The notes under the pieces: generated by a model
Told to the model about the DNA's origin: nothing
Seen by the model: the letters and a program-made list of their open reading frames with translations, nothing else
The model's database searches: none
From: Alphaproteobacteria bacterium
GTDB lineage: Bacteria > Myxococcota_A > UBA796 > GCA-2862545
Assembly (NCBI GenBank): GCA_020632925.1
Contig: JACKER010000009.1
Span: forward strand, 372,001 to 436,000
Direction of reading: 5' to 3'
DNA length: 64,000 nt
Part shown: positions 42,019 through 50,777 of the stretch, piece after piece
Numbering within the stretch: position 1 is the stretch's first letter
How the letters are laid out: every line of letters begins with the position of its first letter
Made by a program: the position numbers and the translations under genes

Positions 42019-42969
42019 TCAGCCTCGGCCCTGCGGCGTCCAGGCGGTGCCCAGGCCCGCGGGGGGTGCGCCGTGGAAGATGTCCCACAGGTGCTGGGCG
42101 ACCGCGAGCGCGATCAGCGTGAGGGCGAGGAGCGTGGCCCGCCGCAACATCCCGCGCGCCGCGGCCGCGCCCCGCTCCGGGTGTGCCGCCCACCCCGCGA
42201 GGTGCCGATCCAGCGCGACCACCAGCGGAAGCCCGAGCCAGAGCGCGCGCGGGTACCAGCCGAGGGCCGCCAGACCGAGCAGGCCGGCCATCGAGGTGGC
42301 GTAGAGCGCCCGCGCGACGCCGATGGTGACGCGCTCTCCGTGGACGGCGACCAGCGTGCGGTAGCCGCGGTGGCGGTCCTCCTCCGCCTGGAAGCCCTGC
42401 GCGCCGTAGTAGGTCGCAGCCACCCAACAGGCCAGCAGGACCGCCGTCGCCACGGCCCTCCGCGTGGGCGGCACGTCCGCCACCCACCACCCTGCCAGGG
42501 GCGAGAGGACCCCGTAGCCGAGCACGTTGACCACCGGGCCCAGCACCGGGTGCGCCTTCCAGGCGGTCGCGGGCGCCGAGTAGGCCACGGCGAGCGCGAC
42601 GCACGTGGCGACGATGACCGTCGGGACCAGCCCCGCGGGGACGGTCACGAGCACCGACGCGCCCAGCGCGGCCGCGGCCCAACCCGTCAGCCCGCGGGGC
42701 ACGGGCGTCCGCGGGCCCATCAGGACCTCGCCGTCGTCCCGATCGAGCGTCGCGTTGAGCCACAGCGTCCCGGCGGACAGCAGGAACCAGCCGAGCAGCA
42801 GCCAGCCGATGTCCGACGGATTCTCGGCGTCGAGCCCCCACTCCCAGTGGCCATAGACGTACCCGGTGAACGGCAGCGCCAGCACCAGCGGCATCCCGGC
42901 GGGGCGGGCCAGGCGCCACAGGGCGAGCGGCAGCGGGAGCGCGTCGTCCGTGGCCACCTCGGTCGCCAT
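42019..42969 (-). CDS. UbiA-family prenyltransferase, copy 2
   Basis: 316 residues, ATG 42969 overlapping the upstream TGA by one base. LWLNATLDRDDGEVLMG and FQAEEDRHRGYRTLVAVHG correspond one-to-one with the motifs of copy 1, and both proteins share YSxPATAWKxHP and NVLGYGVLSPLAGWWV-like segments. Both motifs are intact, so both copies look active and may use different acceptors or form a heterodimer. Part of a six-gene coupled operon. Confidence 0.83.
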   Translation of the reverse strand: MATEVATDDALPLPLALWRLARPAGMPLVLALPFTGYVYGHWEWGLDAENPSDIGWLLLGWFLLSAGTLWLNATLDRDDGEVLMGPRTPVPRGLTGWAAAALGASVLVTVPAGLVPTVIVATCVALAVAYSAPATAWKAHPVLGPVVNVLGYGVLSPLAGWWVADVPPTRRAVATAVLLACWVAATYYGAQGFQAEEDRHRGYRTLVAVHGERVTIGVARALYATSMAGLLGLAALGWYPRALWLGLPLVVALDRHLAGWAAHPERGAAAARGMLRRATLLALTLIALAVAQHLWDIFHGAPPAGLGTAWTPQGRG

Positions 42970-43754
42970 CAGTCCTCGACGCCGGCGCGCGGCGTCAGCG
43001 GAGACGGCAGGCCCGGGTACCGCTCGGCGAAGTCGCGCAGCTCGGCATCGGTGAACGGATCGTCCGAGTGCTGCACCACCGCCCGGCAGAACCCGCCGAC
43101 CGCGTCGCGCACCTCCTCGCCCCAGACCGTGTCGGTGCGGGAGGCGTAGAACGACAGGAGCTCGCTGCGGCGGTCCGCCATGGTCGCGAGCGGCGGCCCG
43201 GAGCCGCCGAGGGGGACCCCGTGCTCCCAGAGCGCCTCCAACCGGGGGCCCAACGCCGCCACGGTGCGATCGGTCGCGAGATCCGCGATCCGGTCGCCCC
43301 AGGTCTCGACGTCGGCGTGGAGCGCCTCCACCGTCCGCCCCTCGTGGGCGAGCCACTTCCGGTGGCCGAAGGTGGCGCCCGTCGTCCGCACACAGAGCCA
43401 TGGCCACACGAGACACCCGAGCCACGCGCCCGGGCTGTCGAGCTTGGCCCACGGCATGGGGCGGCCCTCGACGCGCAACGGCTGGCGCTTCACCCGCATC
43501 CAGCCGTCGTCGAACAGCACCACCTCCCCCGCCCACGCCGCGCCGTGGCGGTAGATCGTGCGGTCGCCGAGGCGGGTCACCTCGTCGGTGAAGCCCAGCT
43601 CGGCGAGGTCCTGGATCACCTGCTGGCGGGCCTGCTCGACCTGCAGCTCACCATAGACGACGATCTCCTCGTCCGCGTCGGCCGCGGGCTCGGGGGCAGG
43701 CGCGGGCTCGTCGGCCCACGCGGCCAGCACCAGCAGCCACCCCGTGCCGATCAC
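42969..43754 (-). CDS. Hypothetical exported protein
   Basis: 261 residues, GTG 43754 overlapping the upstream stop (GTGA). Signal peptide MIGTGWLLVLAAWADEP, then a Pro/Ala/Glu linker and EEIVVYGELQVEQARQQVIQ, with a helical-beta mix to the end. The Trp-rich stretch LGCLVWPWLCVRTTG may insert into a membrane. No family recognised; its place between a DUF547 gene and the UbiA pair links it to that operon. Confidence 0.65.
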   Translation of the reverse strand: MIGTGWLLVLAAWADEPAPAPEPAADADEEIVVYGELQVEQARQQVIQDLAELGFTDEVTRLGDRTIYRHGAAWAGEVVLFDDGWMRVKRQPLRVEGRPMPWAKLDSPGAWLGCLVWPWLCVRTTGATFGHRKWLAHEGRTVEALHADVETWGDRIADLATDRTVAALGPRLEALWEHGVPLGGSGPPLATMADRRSELLSFYASRTDTVWGEEVRDAVGGFCRAVVQHSDDPFTDAELRDFAERYPGLPSPLTPRAGVED

Positions 43755-44083
43755 CACGGCTCCGGCGCGATCGGAGGGTGGCCCAGCGCCTCGCGGGCTG
43801 CCCGGGCGGACGCGTGGTCGGGGTACGCCCGCACGTCGAGGCGCGGGTGATGGGCGAGCAGGTCCGGCGAGGTCGCCATCACGATCAGAACGTACCCGGA
43901 GGCCCGGTCGCGAGCGAGCCACCAGGTCGTGCCGAGCCGTGGCGTCGCCTCTCCCACGCGCTGCCACGCGTCACGCGTCCACTCGGGGTCGAAGCGCAGC
44001 AGGCCCTCGGTGTCGAACAGGAACACGGCGGGCGCGCCCGAGCTCGCCAGAGCACGGTCGAAGGGGCCACAGAAGTCGGGCAC
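43751..44083 (-). CDS. Small hypothetical protein
   Basis: 110 residues, GTG 44083 with GAGG five bases upstream; the longer reading frame upstream is antisense to the DUF547 gene. It has a beta-alpha pattern (APAVFLFDTEGLLRFDPEW, TTWWLARDRASGYVLIVMAT) without signal peptide or clear motif. Its start lies eight bases after the DUF547 stop and its stop overlaps the next GTG. Confidence 0.6.
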   Translation of the reverse strand: MPDFCGPFDRALASSGAPAVFLFDTEGLLRFDPEWTRDAWQRVGEATPRLGTTWWLARDRASGYVLIVMATSPDLLAHHPRLDVRAYPDHASARAAREALGHPPIAPEPW

Positions 44084-44091
44084 GACAGCCT

Positions 44092-44838
44092 CTACGGCGC
44101 GAGGTTCAGCGCCCAGTCGTAATCCGTCCAACCGACGGTGAGTCCCCCGCCCTTCAACCGCTCCGCCGTCGAAGCGTCCACGAAGCGCGACAGGAACCAG
44201 ACGGCGTTCTCGGCATTCCCTTCGAGCCCCGGGAGATCCCCGTGGTTCTCCTTGGTGAAGTCGGCCGAGTACCAATCGAAGATCTTCGACAGCTTCAGCT
44301 GATCGCCGTCGAGCGTCCACGCGTTGGCGGAGACCCACCGGCGCGCGGCGGCGTCGAGCTGGGCGTCCACCGTGGCCGCCGACAGGGGCTCCGGCGGCAG
44401 CGGCGGGCAGCCCCGGCTCGCGCAGTTCAGGACGGCGTGGACGCGGCCATCGGCGAGCTTGCGGGCCTGGGCGTTCTCGAGGGCGTCGAGCGTCACGTCC
44501 TGCCCGGCCACCACGAAGTGGCGCGTCTTCCAGACCTGCCCACCGTCGATGTCCATGATCGACTTCGGCGGCCCGGCGTCGAGCACGACCGACAGCGTGA
44601 GCGCGTTGTACGCGTTGACGGTGAGCGCGAGGCGCTGCGCGGGCGTCCACCCCTCGGTCGACACGTCCCGGATCGAGGCGAGGTAGGCATCGAGCTGGGG
44701 CCGGCGGGACGCGAGCACGCCATAGTCCACACCGCGGTCGCTCACCGCGCCCTTCAGGAAGGCACCGAACGCCGCGTGGGTGTGGTCGAAGCTGCCCTCG
44801 CCCGCGAGCGCCTGGAGAGCGATGAGCGTGCCGATCAT
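44092..44838 (-). CDS. DUF547 exported protein
   Basis: 248 residues, ATG 44838, which overlaps the upstream TGA (ATGA). A short signal (MIGTLIALQALAGEG) is followed by the DUF547 core: LTVNAYNALTLSVVLDAGPP, DVTLDALENAQ, VHAVLNCASRGCPPL and KIFDWYSADF. The Cys pair in NCASRGC is conserved in the family. The domain's biochemical role is unknown; it is often found in exported proteins. Confidence 0.85.
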   Translation of the reverse strand: MIGTLIALQALAGEGSFDHTHAAFGAFLKGAVSDRGVDYGVLASRRPQLDAYLASIRDVSTEGWTPAQRLALTVNAYNALTLSVVLDAGPPKSIMDIDGGQVWKTRHFVVAGQDVTLDALENAQARKLADGRVHAVLNCASRGCPPLPPEPLSAATVDAQLDAAARRWVSANAWTLDGDQLKLSKIFDWYSADFTKENHGDLPGLEGNAENAVWFLSRFVDASTAERLKGGGLTVGWTDYDWALNLAP

Positions 44839-46319
44839 GGAGCCTCCGTCACGGAACGAACCGCGAGCGGGCCGGTATCGTCCGGCCAGACATCGGGCCA
44901 GCCCGCCGACAACCGCGCGCGAGCCGTCTCCTCGTCGGCGCGACGCCCGTTCCTGCGCGCGGACAACAGCGCCGCCGCCACGCAGTCGGCCTCGCCCGCC
45001 ACCGGGATCGGGGCCTCGTCCACCAGGGCGAGCGCGCAGGTCCACACGTCCCCCGGCTCGAGCACGCGGCGCCTGGCCAGCTGCTCGCGATCGACCGTCC
45101 CCAGCACCACGCGTGCGGCGAGCCAGCGGTCGGCCACCACCTCGAGCCGTTCCCGACCGAGGTGATCGGCGATCCATAGCGCCGTCGCCAGGGGGTGTGG
45201 CGGGTCGCTCGCCGCCACCTCTGCGATCTGCGCGGACACGAGCTCCTCCCTCCCCTGCGCCGCCGCCGTCCTGGCCAGCGCGAGCCTCACGGCGGGCACC
45301 GCGGCGCCACGGGCGAGCGCCAGTCGGGCGGCCCCCTCCGAGCCGGTGTCCACCGCGAAGCGAGCCGCCGACCAGGGGTCGACGGGCACCCGCGACTCGT
45401 CGCGGAGCAACCAGACCGCGCGGGCGCACGCGTCCGGCTGCTCGATCGCGAGCGCTCCCGGGCCGGGCGATCGGCCGACGCGAACGGCCGCTCGTTGTTC
45501 CGCGGTCAGGGCGCTCCAACGCTCCCAGAGGTCCCGCGCGCGGCGCAGCGTCTCGGGGGCCGAGGGATCCAGGAGCCGGAGCTCCCTGGTGCCCGCGGCC
45601 AGCCAGACATCGCACCGATCACCCGCGGACAGGAGCAGGCTGCGGTCGGCCTCGGCGGCGCCCTCGAGATCACCAGCCGCGAACCTCGCTTCGGCCAGCG
45701 CACCCCAGCGCAGGCGCCCGAGCAGGTCCCCCGGGTCGCCCTCGGGGACGGGGACGCGGGCCACCGGCGTGATCGCACCGGCCACGTCGGCCTCCGCCCA
45801 CGCGAGCCTCACGAGGTCGGCATCGGTCCACTGGGGATCCGGGGCCTCACCCACGAAGACGCGCCCACCCTCCACCACCACGTCCACGAACGGACGCCGA
45901 TCGGGCGTGGGGACCCAGCTCTCGGGCTGCTCGTCCGTGACCAGCGAGACTCCGCGGGCGAAGCGGACGACGCCGACGGAGGGAAGCACGGCGAGTGCCA
46001 GGTCCTGCCACACCTTCACGCCGACGACGAGGTCCTCCCCCCACGCGAGCTCCGCGTGCACCTGGCGGAGCTCGAGGTCGCCGATCCGGAGCGAGTCGAT
46101 CACCGTCGTGCGGCCGTCGCTGGGCAGACCGAGCCGGATGGCGAGCAGCCGGCCCAGCACGACCGAGCGGCCACCGAGGTCCAGTCGGGCGAGCACGGGG
46201 CGATCGCCCCCGACCCGCGCCTCGACCAGCGGCCGTGGATCACCGTCGTCGTGCACCAGCGCAACCTCGACGACCTGTCGGTCCTCGAGCACGACCGACG
46301 CTGTGGTGTCCGGGCCCAT
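44835..46319 (-). CDS. Retropepsin-like N-terminal domain with helical-repeat C-terminus (active Asp motif altered)
   Basis: 494 residues, first gene of the six-gene operon. Residues ~25-120 match a retropepsin-like layout: LARLDLGGRSVVLGRLLAIR in place of DTGAxxxxL, then GDLELRQVHAEL and VGVKVWQDLALAVLPSVGVV, where active proteins have GLLGMDFL. The Asp is kept but DTG is now DLG. The rest is helical (LARARDLWERWSALTAEQ) with TPR-like character and no membrane helix. An aspartic protease site is therefore not convincing; a binding role is more likely. Confidence 0.6.
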   Translation of the reverse strand: MGPDTTASVVLEDRQVVEVALVHDDGDPRPLVEARVGGDRPVLARLDLGGRSVVLGRLLAIRLGLPSDGRTTVIDSLRIGDLELRQVHAELAWGEDLVVGVKVWQDLALAVLPSVGVVRFARGVSLVTDEQPESWVPTPDRRPFVDVVVEGGRVFVGEAPDPQWTDADLVRLAWAEADVAGAITPVARVPVPEGDPGDLLGRLRWGALAEARFAAGDLEGAAEADRSLLLSAGDRCDVWLAAGTRELRLLDPSAPETLRRARDLWERWSALTAEQRAAVRVGRSPGPGALAIEQPDACARAVWLLRDESRVPVDPWSAARFAVDTGSEGAARLALARGAAVPAVRLALARTAAAQGREELVSAQIAEVAASDPPHPLATALWIADHLGRERLEVVADRWLAARVVLGTVDREQLARRRVLEPGDVWTCALALVDEAPIPVAGEADCVAAALLSARRNGRRADEETARARLSAGWPDVWPDDTGPLAVRSVTEAP

Positions 46320-46372
46320 CCGGGCTGACCTCCTCCCCTCGGATCGGATAGTCCCACGCGCCTGGAGGGAAG

Positions 46373-47665
46373 ATGTCGACGATCCATGCCGTCACCGGTC
46401 GCGCCGTGCTGGACAGCCGCGGAAACCCCACCGTCGAGGTCGAGGTCGTCGTCGACGACGGCACCGTGGCCCGCGCCATCGTCCCGAGCGGGGCCTCGAC
46501 CGGCGAGCACGAGGCCGTGGAGCTCCGCGACGGCGACAAGAGCCGCTGGCTGGGCAAGGGCGTGAGCCGCGCCGTGGAGCACGTGAACGGCCCGATCGCG
46601 GACCAGCTCGTCGGCCAGGACTGCCGCGAGCAGGTGCTCCTCGACCGCATCCTGTGCGAGCTCGACGGCACCCCCAACAAGGCGCGCCTCGGCGCCAACG
46701 CGATCCTCGGCGCCTCTCTGGCGGTGGCGCGCGCGGGCGCGACCACCAGCGGCCTCCCCCTGTGGCGCTACGTGGGTGGTGCCGGGGCGAACCTGCTGCC
46801 GACCCCGATGATGAACATCCTCAACGGCGGCGCCCACGCGGACAACAACGTCGACATCCAGGAGTTCATGGTCATGCCGGTGGGCGCGGGCTCGTTCGCC
46901 GACGGCCTGCGCGCCGGCGTCGAGATCTACCACCAGCTCAAGGCCGTCCTGAAGAAGAAGGGGCTGGCGACGGGCGTGGGCGACGAGGGCGGCTTCGCCC
47001 CGGACCTCGCGTCGAACGCCGCCGCGCTGGACCTCATCTGCGAGGCCGTCGGCGCCGCCGGGTACGCGCTCGGCAAGGACATCGTGCTCGCCCTCGACGT
47101 GGCCGCGTCCGAGCTCTGGAAGGACGGTCACTACGTCCTCGCCGGCGAGGGCGGGGAGCGCTGGGAGGCCGCGCGGCTCGTGTCCTGGTACGAGGAGCTG
47201 GTCGCGAAGTACCCGCTGGTCTCGATCGAGGACGGCCTGGCGGAGAACGACTGGGCAGGCTGGAAGCTGCTGACCGAGCGCGTGGGCGGCAAGTGCCAGC
47301 TCGTCGGTGACGACCTGTTCGTGACCAACACCGAGCGGCTCCGTCGCGGCATCGACGAGGCGGCGGCGAACAGCATCCTGATCAAGGTCAACCAGATCGG
47401 GACGCTCACCGAGACGCTGCAGGCGGTGGAGCTCGCGCACACCAACGGGTTCACCTCGATCATGAGCCACCGCAGCGGCGAGACCGAGGACACCACGATC
47501 GCCGACCTCGCGGTGGCCTGCGGCTGTGGCCAGATCAAGACCGGCGCGCCCGCCCGGACCGATCGGGTCGCGAAGTACAACCAGCTCCTCCGCATCGAGG
47601 AGCAACTCGGCGGGGCCGCTCGGTACGCCGGACGGGCCTGGATCGGTCCGCGGCGGCGCGCTTGA
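46373..47665 (+). CDS. eno: Enolase
   Basis: 430 residues. Signature segments: RAVLDSRGNPTVEVEV, the ATG-proximal GASTGEHEAVELRDGD, NGGAHADNNVDIQEFMVMP, GDEGGFAPDL, LALDVAASE, SIEDGLAENDW, GDDLFVTN, IKVNQIGTLTET and SHRSGETED. All metal and catalytic residues appear in place. Interconverts 2-phosphoglycerate and phosphoenolpyruvate in the cytoplasm. GGAGGGAAG precedes the ATG. Coupled to a GNAT gene by TTGA. Confidence 0.97.
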   Translation: MSTIHAVTGRAVLDSRGNPTVEVEVVVDDGTVARAIVPSGASTGEHEAVELRDGDKSRWLGKGVSRAVEHVNGPIADQLVGQDCREQVLLDRILCELDGTPNKARLGANAILGASLAVARAGATTSGLPLWRYVGGAGANLLPTPMMNILNGGAHADNNVDIQEFMVMPVGAGSFADGLRAGVEIYHQLKAVLKKKGLATGVGDEGGFAPDLASNAAALDLICEAVGAAGYALGKDIVLALDVAASELWKDGHYVLAGEGGERWEAARLVSWYEELVAKYPLVSIEDGLAENDWAGWKLLTERVGGKCQLVGDDLFVTNTERLRRGIDEAAANSILIKVNQIGTLTETLQAVELAHTNGFTSIMSHRSGETEDTTIADLAVACGCGQIKTGAPARTDRVAKYNQLLRIEEQLGGAARYAGRAWIGPRRRA

Positions 47666-48132
47666 TCCGAGCCGCGGAGCGCGCCGATCTGCGGGTCATC
47701 GTCCCGCTGCTCGAAGAGCTCGATCGGGACGGCACCCGCGCCGACCCTCGGTATCGGGTGCGCCCCGAGGCCACCGCGCGGATGGCCGAGACCCTCGGGG
47801 AGCTCTGGTTCGATCGGTTCCTCCCCTTCCCCGCGTGCCTGGTGGCCGAGGTGGAGGGGGCGGTCGTGGGGGTCGTGTCGGCCCTCCCCTCGCAGGCCCA
47901 CCCCATCCTGGACGACGAGCCGACGGCGCGCATCCAGCAGCTGTACGTCCACCCCGACCACCGGCGGAGGGGCCTGGCCCGCGCGCTGGTGCAGCGCATG
48001 GTGCGACAGGCCACCCAGGCCGGGTATCCGCGCATCGAGGTGAGCACGCTCGCGCTGGACCCGCGGGCGCTCGCGTTCTGGCGGGCCTCGGGCTTCTCGG
48101 ATCTCCGGGTCGTCCTCGCTCGTCTCGGCTGA
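47662..48132 (+). CDS. GNAT-family N-acetyltransferase
   Basis: 156 residues, TTG start overlapping the enolase TGA (TTGA). GNAT motif A is IQQLYVHPDHRRRGLARAL with the Q/RxxGxG/A acetyl-CoA loop read as HRRRGLA, then LVQRMVRQATQAGYPRIEVS and ALAFWRASGFSD (motif B). The acceptor is unknown. Translational coupling to a glycolytic enzyme is not an evident functional link. Confidence 0.83.
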   Translation: MIRAAERADLRVIVPLLEELDRDGTRADPRYRVRPEATARMAETLGELWFDRFLPFPACLVAEVEGAVVGVVSALPSQAHPILDDEPTARIQQLYVHPDHRRRGLARALVQRMVRQATQAGYPRIEVSTLALDPRALAFWRASGFSDLRVVLARLG

Positions 48133-48173
48133 ATCTGGCACACTCGCGCAGTTGGCCTCAGCCGGAGGATCCG

Positions 48174-49721
48174 TTGGACGACCGGGCCGATCTGCAGCGC
48201 AGGCTCGAGCGGCTCGAGGCACGGCTCCGCGACAACGAGACGCGGCTGCGCAACGTCCTGGAGGTGGCGAAGGTCGGGGGCTGGGAGCTGGACCTGATCC
48301 GCGACGTCGCCGTGTGGTCGTCCGAGACGCGCGAGATCCTGGGCGTCGGGGCCGAGGCGCCGGCGAACCCGGAGACGGTCGTGGCGCGCTGCGTCGACGA
48401 CACCGACCGCGCCATCGTCCGCGACGGGCTGGCGGACATCCGTGCCGGTGGCTCGCGGTATGCGCTCACGTACCGGGTGTTCGCGCCGGACGGCTCGATC
48501 CGCGTCGTCCACTCGCGGGCCGAGGTGCGCCGGGACGACCAGGGGCGAGCGACCCGACTCGTCGGCATCGTCCAGGACGTGACCGAGCAGGAGCAGCTCC
48601 GTGCCCAGCTGGTCCAGTCGCAGCGGTTGGAGACGGTGGGACGCCTCGCGGCCGGGCTGGCGCACGACCTCAACAACATGTTGACGATCATCCAGGGTTC
48701 CTGCGACTTCCTGGAGCGTGCCGTGGGCAGGGAGGCCGGGCCCGATCTGGCGACGATCCGCAGTGCCTGCGAACGATCGGCCGCCCTGACCCGTGGGCTG
48801 CTCGCGTTCACCCGCCAGCAGGTGCTCCAGCCGGAGTCGCTCGACGTCAACGAGGTGATCGGCTCCGTCCGGAAGATGCTCGCGCGCCTGGTCGGACCCG
48901 CCGTCGTGCTGGACCTCCGGACGCCCCGACGCCTCGGACACGTCACCGCCGACCGCGAGCAGCTGATCCAGGTCCTGGTCAACCTCGCCGCCAACGCGAG
49001 GGACGCCATGGGCGAGGGCGGGCGACTGACCATCGAGACCGCGGTGAAGCGTCTCCCCGAGGACCTGGGGCCCGGCGGGGGGCAGCACGTCCTCGTCACC
49101 GTGTCGGACACCGGGACAGGCATGTCTCCGGAGGTGCTCGCACGGATCTTCGACCCCTTCTTCACCACGAAGGGCCAGGCAGGAACGGGATTGGGCCTGT
49201 CCACCTCGTTCGGCGTGATCAGCCAGTCCGGTGGGCACCTCCGGGCACGATCGTCGCCCGGGCTGGGGTCCACCTTCGAGGTCTGGCTCCCCATCACGCC
49301 GAGGGCGGCCGATCACGGGCCGCTCCGACCGCTCCCGCGCCGTGAGCCGACGATGGCGCGCCACACGGTGCTGCTGGTGGAGGACGAGCCGGGCATCTCG
49401 ATGCTGTCGTCGCGGGTGCTGGAGCGCGCAGGGTTCGCGGTCCATCAGGCCACCACGGGGCGACGGGCGCTCGATCTCGCTCGATTGGAAGCGTTCGACC
49501 TGGTGGTCACGGACCTGAGGCTCCCTGATCTCGACGGCCACGTCGTCGGATCGGAGGTCCGGTCCCTGCAGCCCGACGTGGCCGTCCTGTACGTGTCCGG
49601 GTTCGCTGGCGCGCACCTCTCCGAGGTGAGCGGGGCGCGCGATGCCTTCCTCGCGAAGCCCTACACCCCCGACCAGCTCCTCGCCGCCATCCAGCAGCTC
49701 CTGGCCCAGCCGATCAGTTGA
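48174..49721 (+). CDS. Hybrid PAS sensor histidine kinase with C-terminal receiver
   Basis: 515 residues, TTG 48174 with GGAGG five bases before. Short coiled-coil start, PAS domain (about 27-140, VGGWELDLIRDVAVWSSETR...VRVVHSRAEV), HisKA with His ~164 in GLAHDLNNMLTII, HATPase with ANARDAMGEG (N), VSDTGTGMS (G1), FDPFFTTKGQAGTGLGLS (F/G2), then a receiver ending with VTDLRLPDLDGH (phospho-Asp) and FLAKPYTPDQL (Lys). No membrane helix, so it is cytosolic. No separate response regulator adjoins. Confidence 0.92.
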   Translation: MDDRADLQRRLERLEARLRDNETRLRNVLEVAKVGGWELDLIRDVAVWSSETREILGVGAEAPANPETVVARCVDDTDRAIVRDGLADIRAGGSRYALTYRVFAPDGSIRVVHSRAEVRRDDQGRATRLVGIVQDVTEQEQLRAQLVQSQRLETVGRLAAGLAHDLNNMLTIIQGSCDFLERAVGREAGPDLATIRSACERSAALTRGLLAFTRQQVLQPESLDVNEVIGSVRKMLARLVGPAVVLDLRTPRRLGHVTADREQLIQVLVNLAANARDAMGEGGRLTIETAVKRLPEDLGPGGGQHVLVTVSDTGTGMSPEVLARIFDPFFTTKGQAGTGLGLSTSFGVISQSGGHLRARSSPGLGSTFEVWLPITPRAADHGPLRPLPRREPTMARHTVLLVEDEPGISMLSSRVLERAGFAVHQATTGRRALDLARLEAFDLVVTDLRLPDLDGHVVGSEVRSLQPDVAVLYVSGFAGAHLSEVSGARDAFLAKPYTPDQLLAAIQQLLAQPIS

Positions 49722-50706
49722 TCTCGCGGCGATGGAACGTCAGATCGAACGGCTGCCCGTCCGTTCCATTGCCCTCGAGGTGCACCTCGCTGCCGGCGGG
49801 GCCGATGCCGTAGGACAGGAAGTCCTCCACGTCCATGCCCTCGGTCCCGACCCCGTCGATGGCGGTGATCACGTCGCCTTCGGTCAGGCCGACCTCCGCC
49901 GCCGGCGTGCCGTCGTGCACGAGGTTCACGCGGACCCCACCGTCGACCGGCTGAAAGCCGATGCCCATCCCAGCGGGCGCGAACGTCGGCACATCCAGGT
50001 CGATCTCCACGTCCCCGTCCGAGCGGGCGTCGACCTCCACCCAGGGTCCGGGCAACCGGAGCATCCCGGCCTGGCGCCAGGCACGCAGCTGGCACCGCCC
50101 GGCCTCGGCCTGGAAGAAGAAGCCGCCGTCGACATCGAGGGGCGCGCCCTCGCTGCGTTGCAGCCCGCAGCCCTCGAGGAAGACGGTCCCGTCGTCCAGC
50201 CGCTCGGCGCCCCGCACCCGACCATAGACGGCGGCGTCGAGCGGGCGCGGGAGGTGGTCGATGACGCAGCGCTGCTCTCCGGCGTCCGTCCGGGTCCAGG
50301 CGATGCGACCGATGGCGTTGGGATCGTGGCGCCGCTCGCCCCACGCCAGGACCACCGGCGCCTCGGAGACGGGCGCGTCGAACACCAGATCCTCGCCATC
50401 CAGCCGCCAGCCGAGCGGCCCCTCCTCCATCGACAGGACCCGGAAGGTCCAACCATCGAGCGCGTTCCCCACGTGGCAACGCACCTCGAGGTCGGGGTCG
50501 GCCTCGGGCTCCGGCTCGTCCGGCTCGACGACGCGGGCGGGCGCGTCCACGTGACGGGGTCCGGGACGCGCGACCGCGACGCGAACGGGATCGGACCCGG
50601 AGGCCGGGCGCGGCTCGGAAGGCGCCGGGGGTCGCGGCCACAGGAGGAAGAGGACCACGAGCAACACGGCGATCAGGAGTGCAGCGGCCAGGATCCGTCG
50701 GCGCAC
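49714..50706 (-). CDS. PDZ-domain exported or anchored protein
   Basis: 330 residues, GTG 50706 with GGAGG upstream. An N-terminal signal anchor (RRRILAAALLIAVLLVVLFLL) is followed by Pro/Glu-rich linker, a beta-rich middle with Cys (RCHVGNALDGW, LEGCGLQRSEG) and a C-terminal PDZ-like domain (GMGIGFQPVDGGVRVNLVHD, AAEVGLTEGDVITAIDG). No protease domain is attached, so it may act as a peptide-binding adaptor in the periplasm. Its 3' end overlaps the hybrid kinase by 8 bases. Confidence 0.78.
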   Translation of the reverse strand: MRRRILAAALLIAVLLVVLFLLWPRPPAPSEPRPASGSDPVRVAVARPGPRHVDAPARVVEPDEPEPEADPDLEVRCHVGNALDGWTFRVLSMEEGPLGWRLDGEDLVFDAPVSEAPVVLAWGERRHDPNAIGRIAWTRTDAGEQRCVIDHLPRPLDAAVYGRVRGAERLDDGTVFLEGCGLQRSEGAPLDVDGGFFFQAEAGRCQLRAWRQAGMLRLPGPWVEVDARSDGDVEIDLDVPTFAPAGMGIGFQPVDGGVRVNLVHDGTPAAEVGLTEGDVITAIDGVGTEGMDVEDFLSYGIGPAGSEVHLEGNGTDGQPFDLTFHRREIN

Positions 50707-50777
50707 GACCCTCCCTAACCACACCCATCCACCGGCGAGGTCCGGCACACGTCACCGGATGTGAGAACATCGCGGCC

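Noticed and set aside
46320..46372. Strong promoter for enolase
   Set aside because: A TA-rich hexamer is present but no convincing -35/-10 pair with correct spacing was seen.
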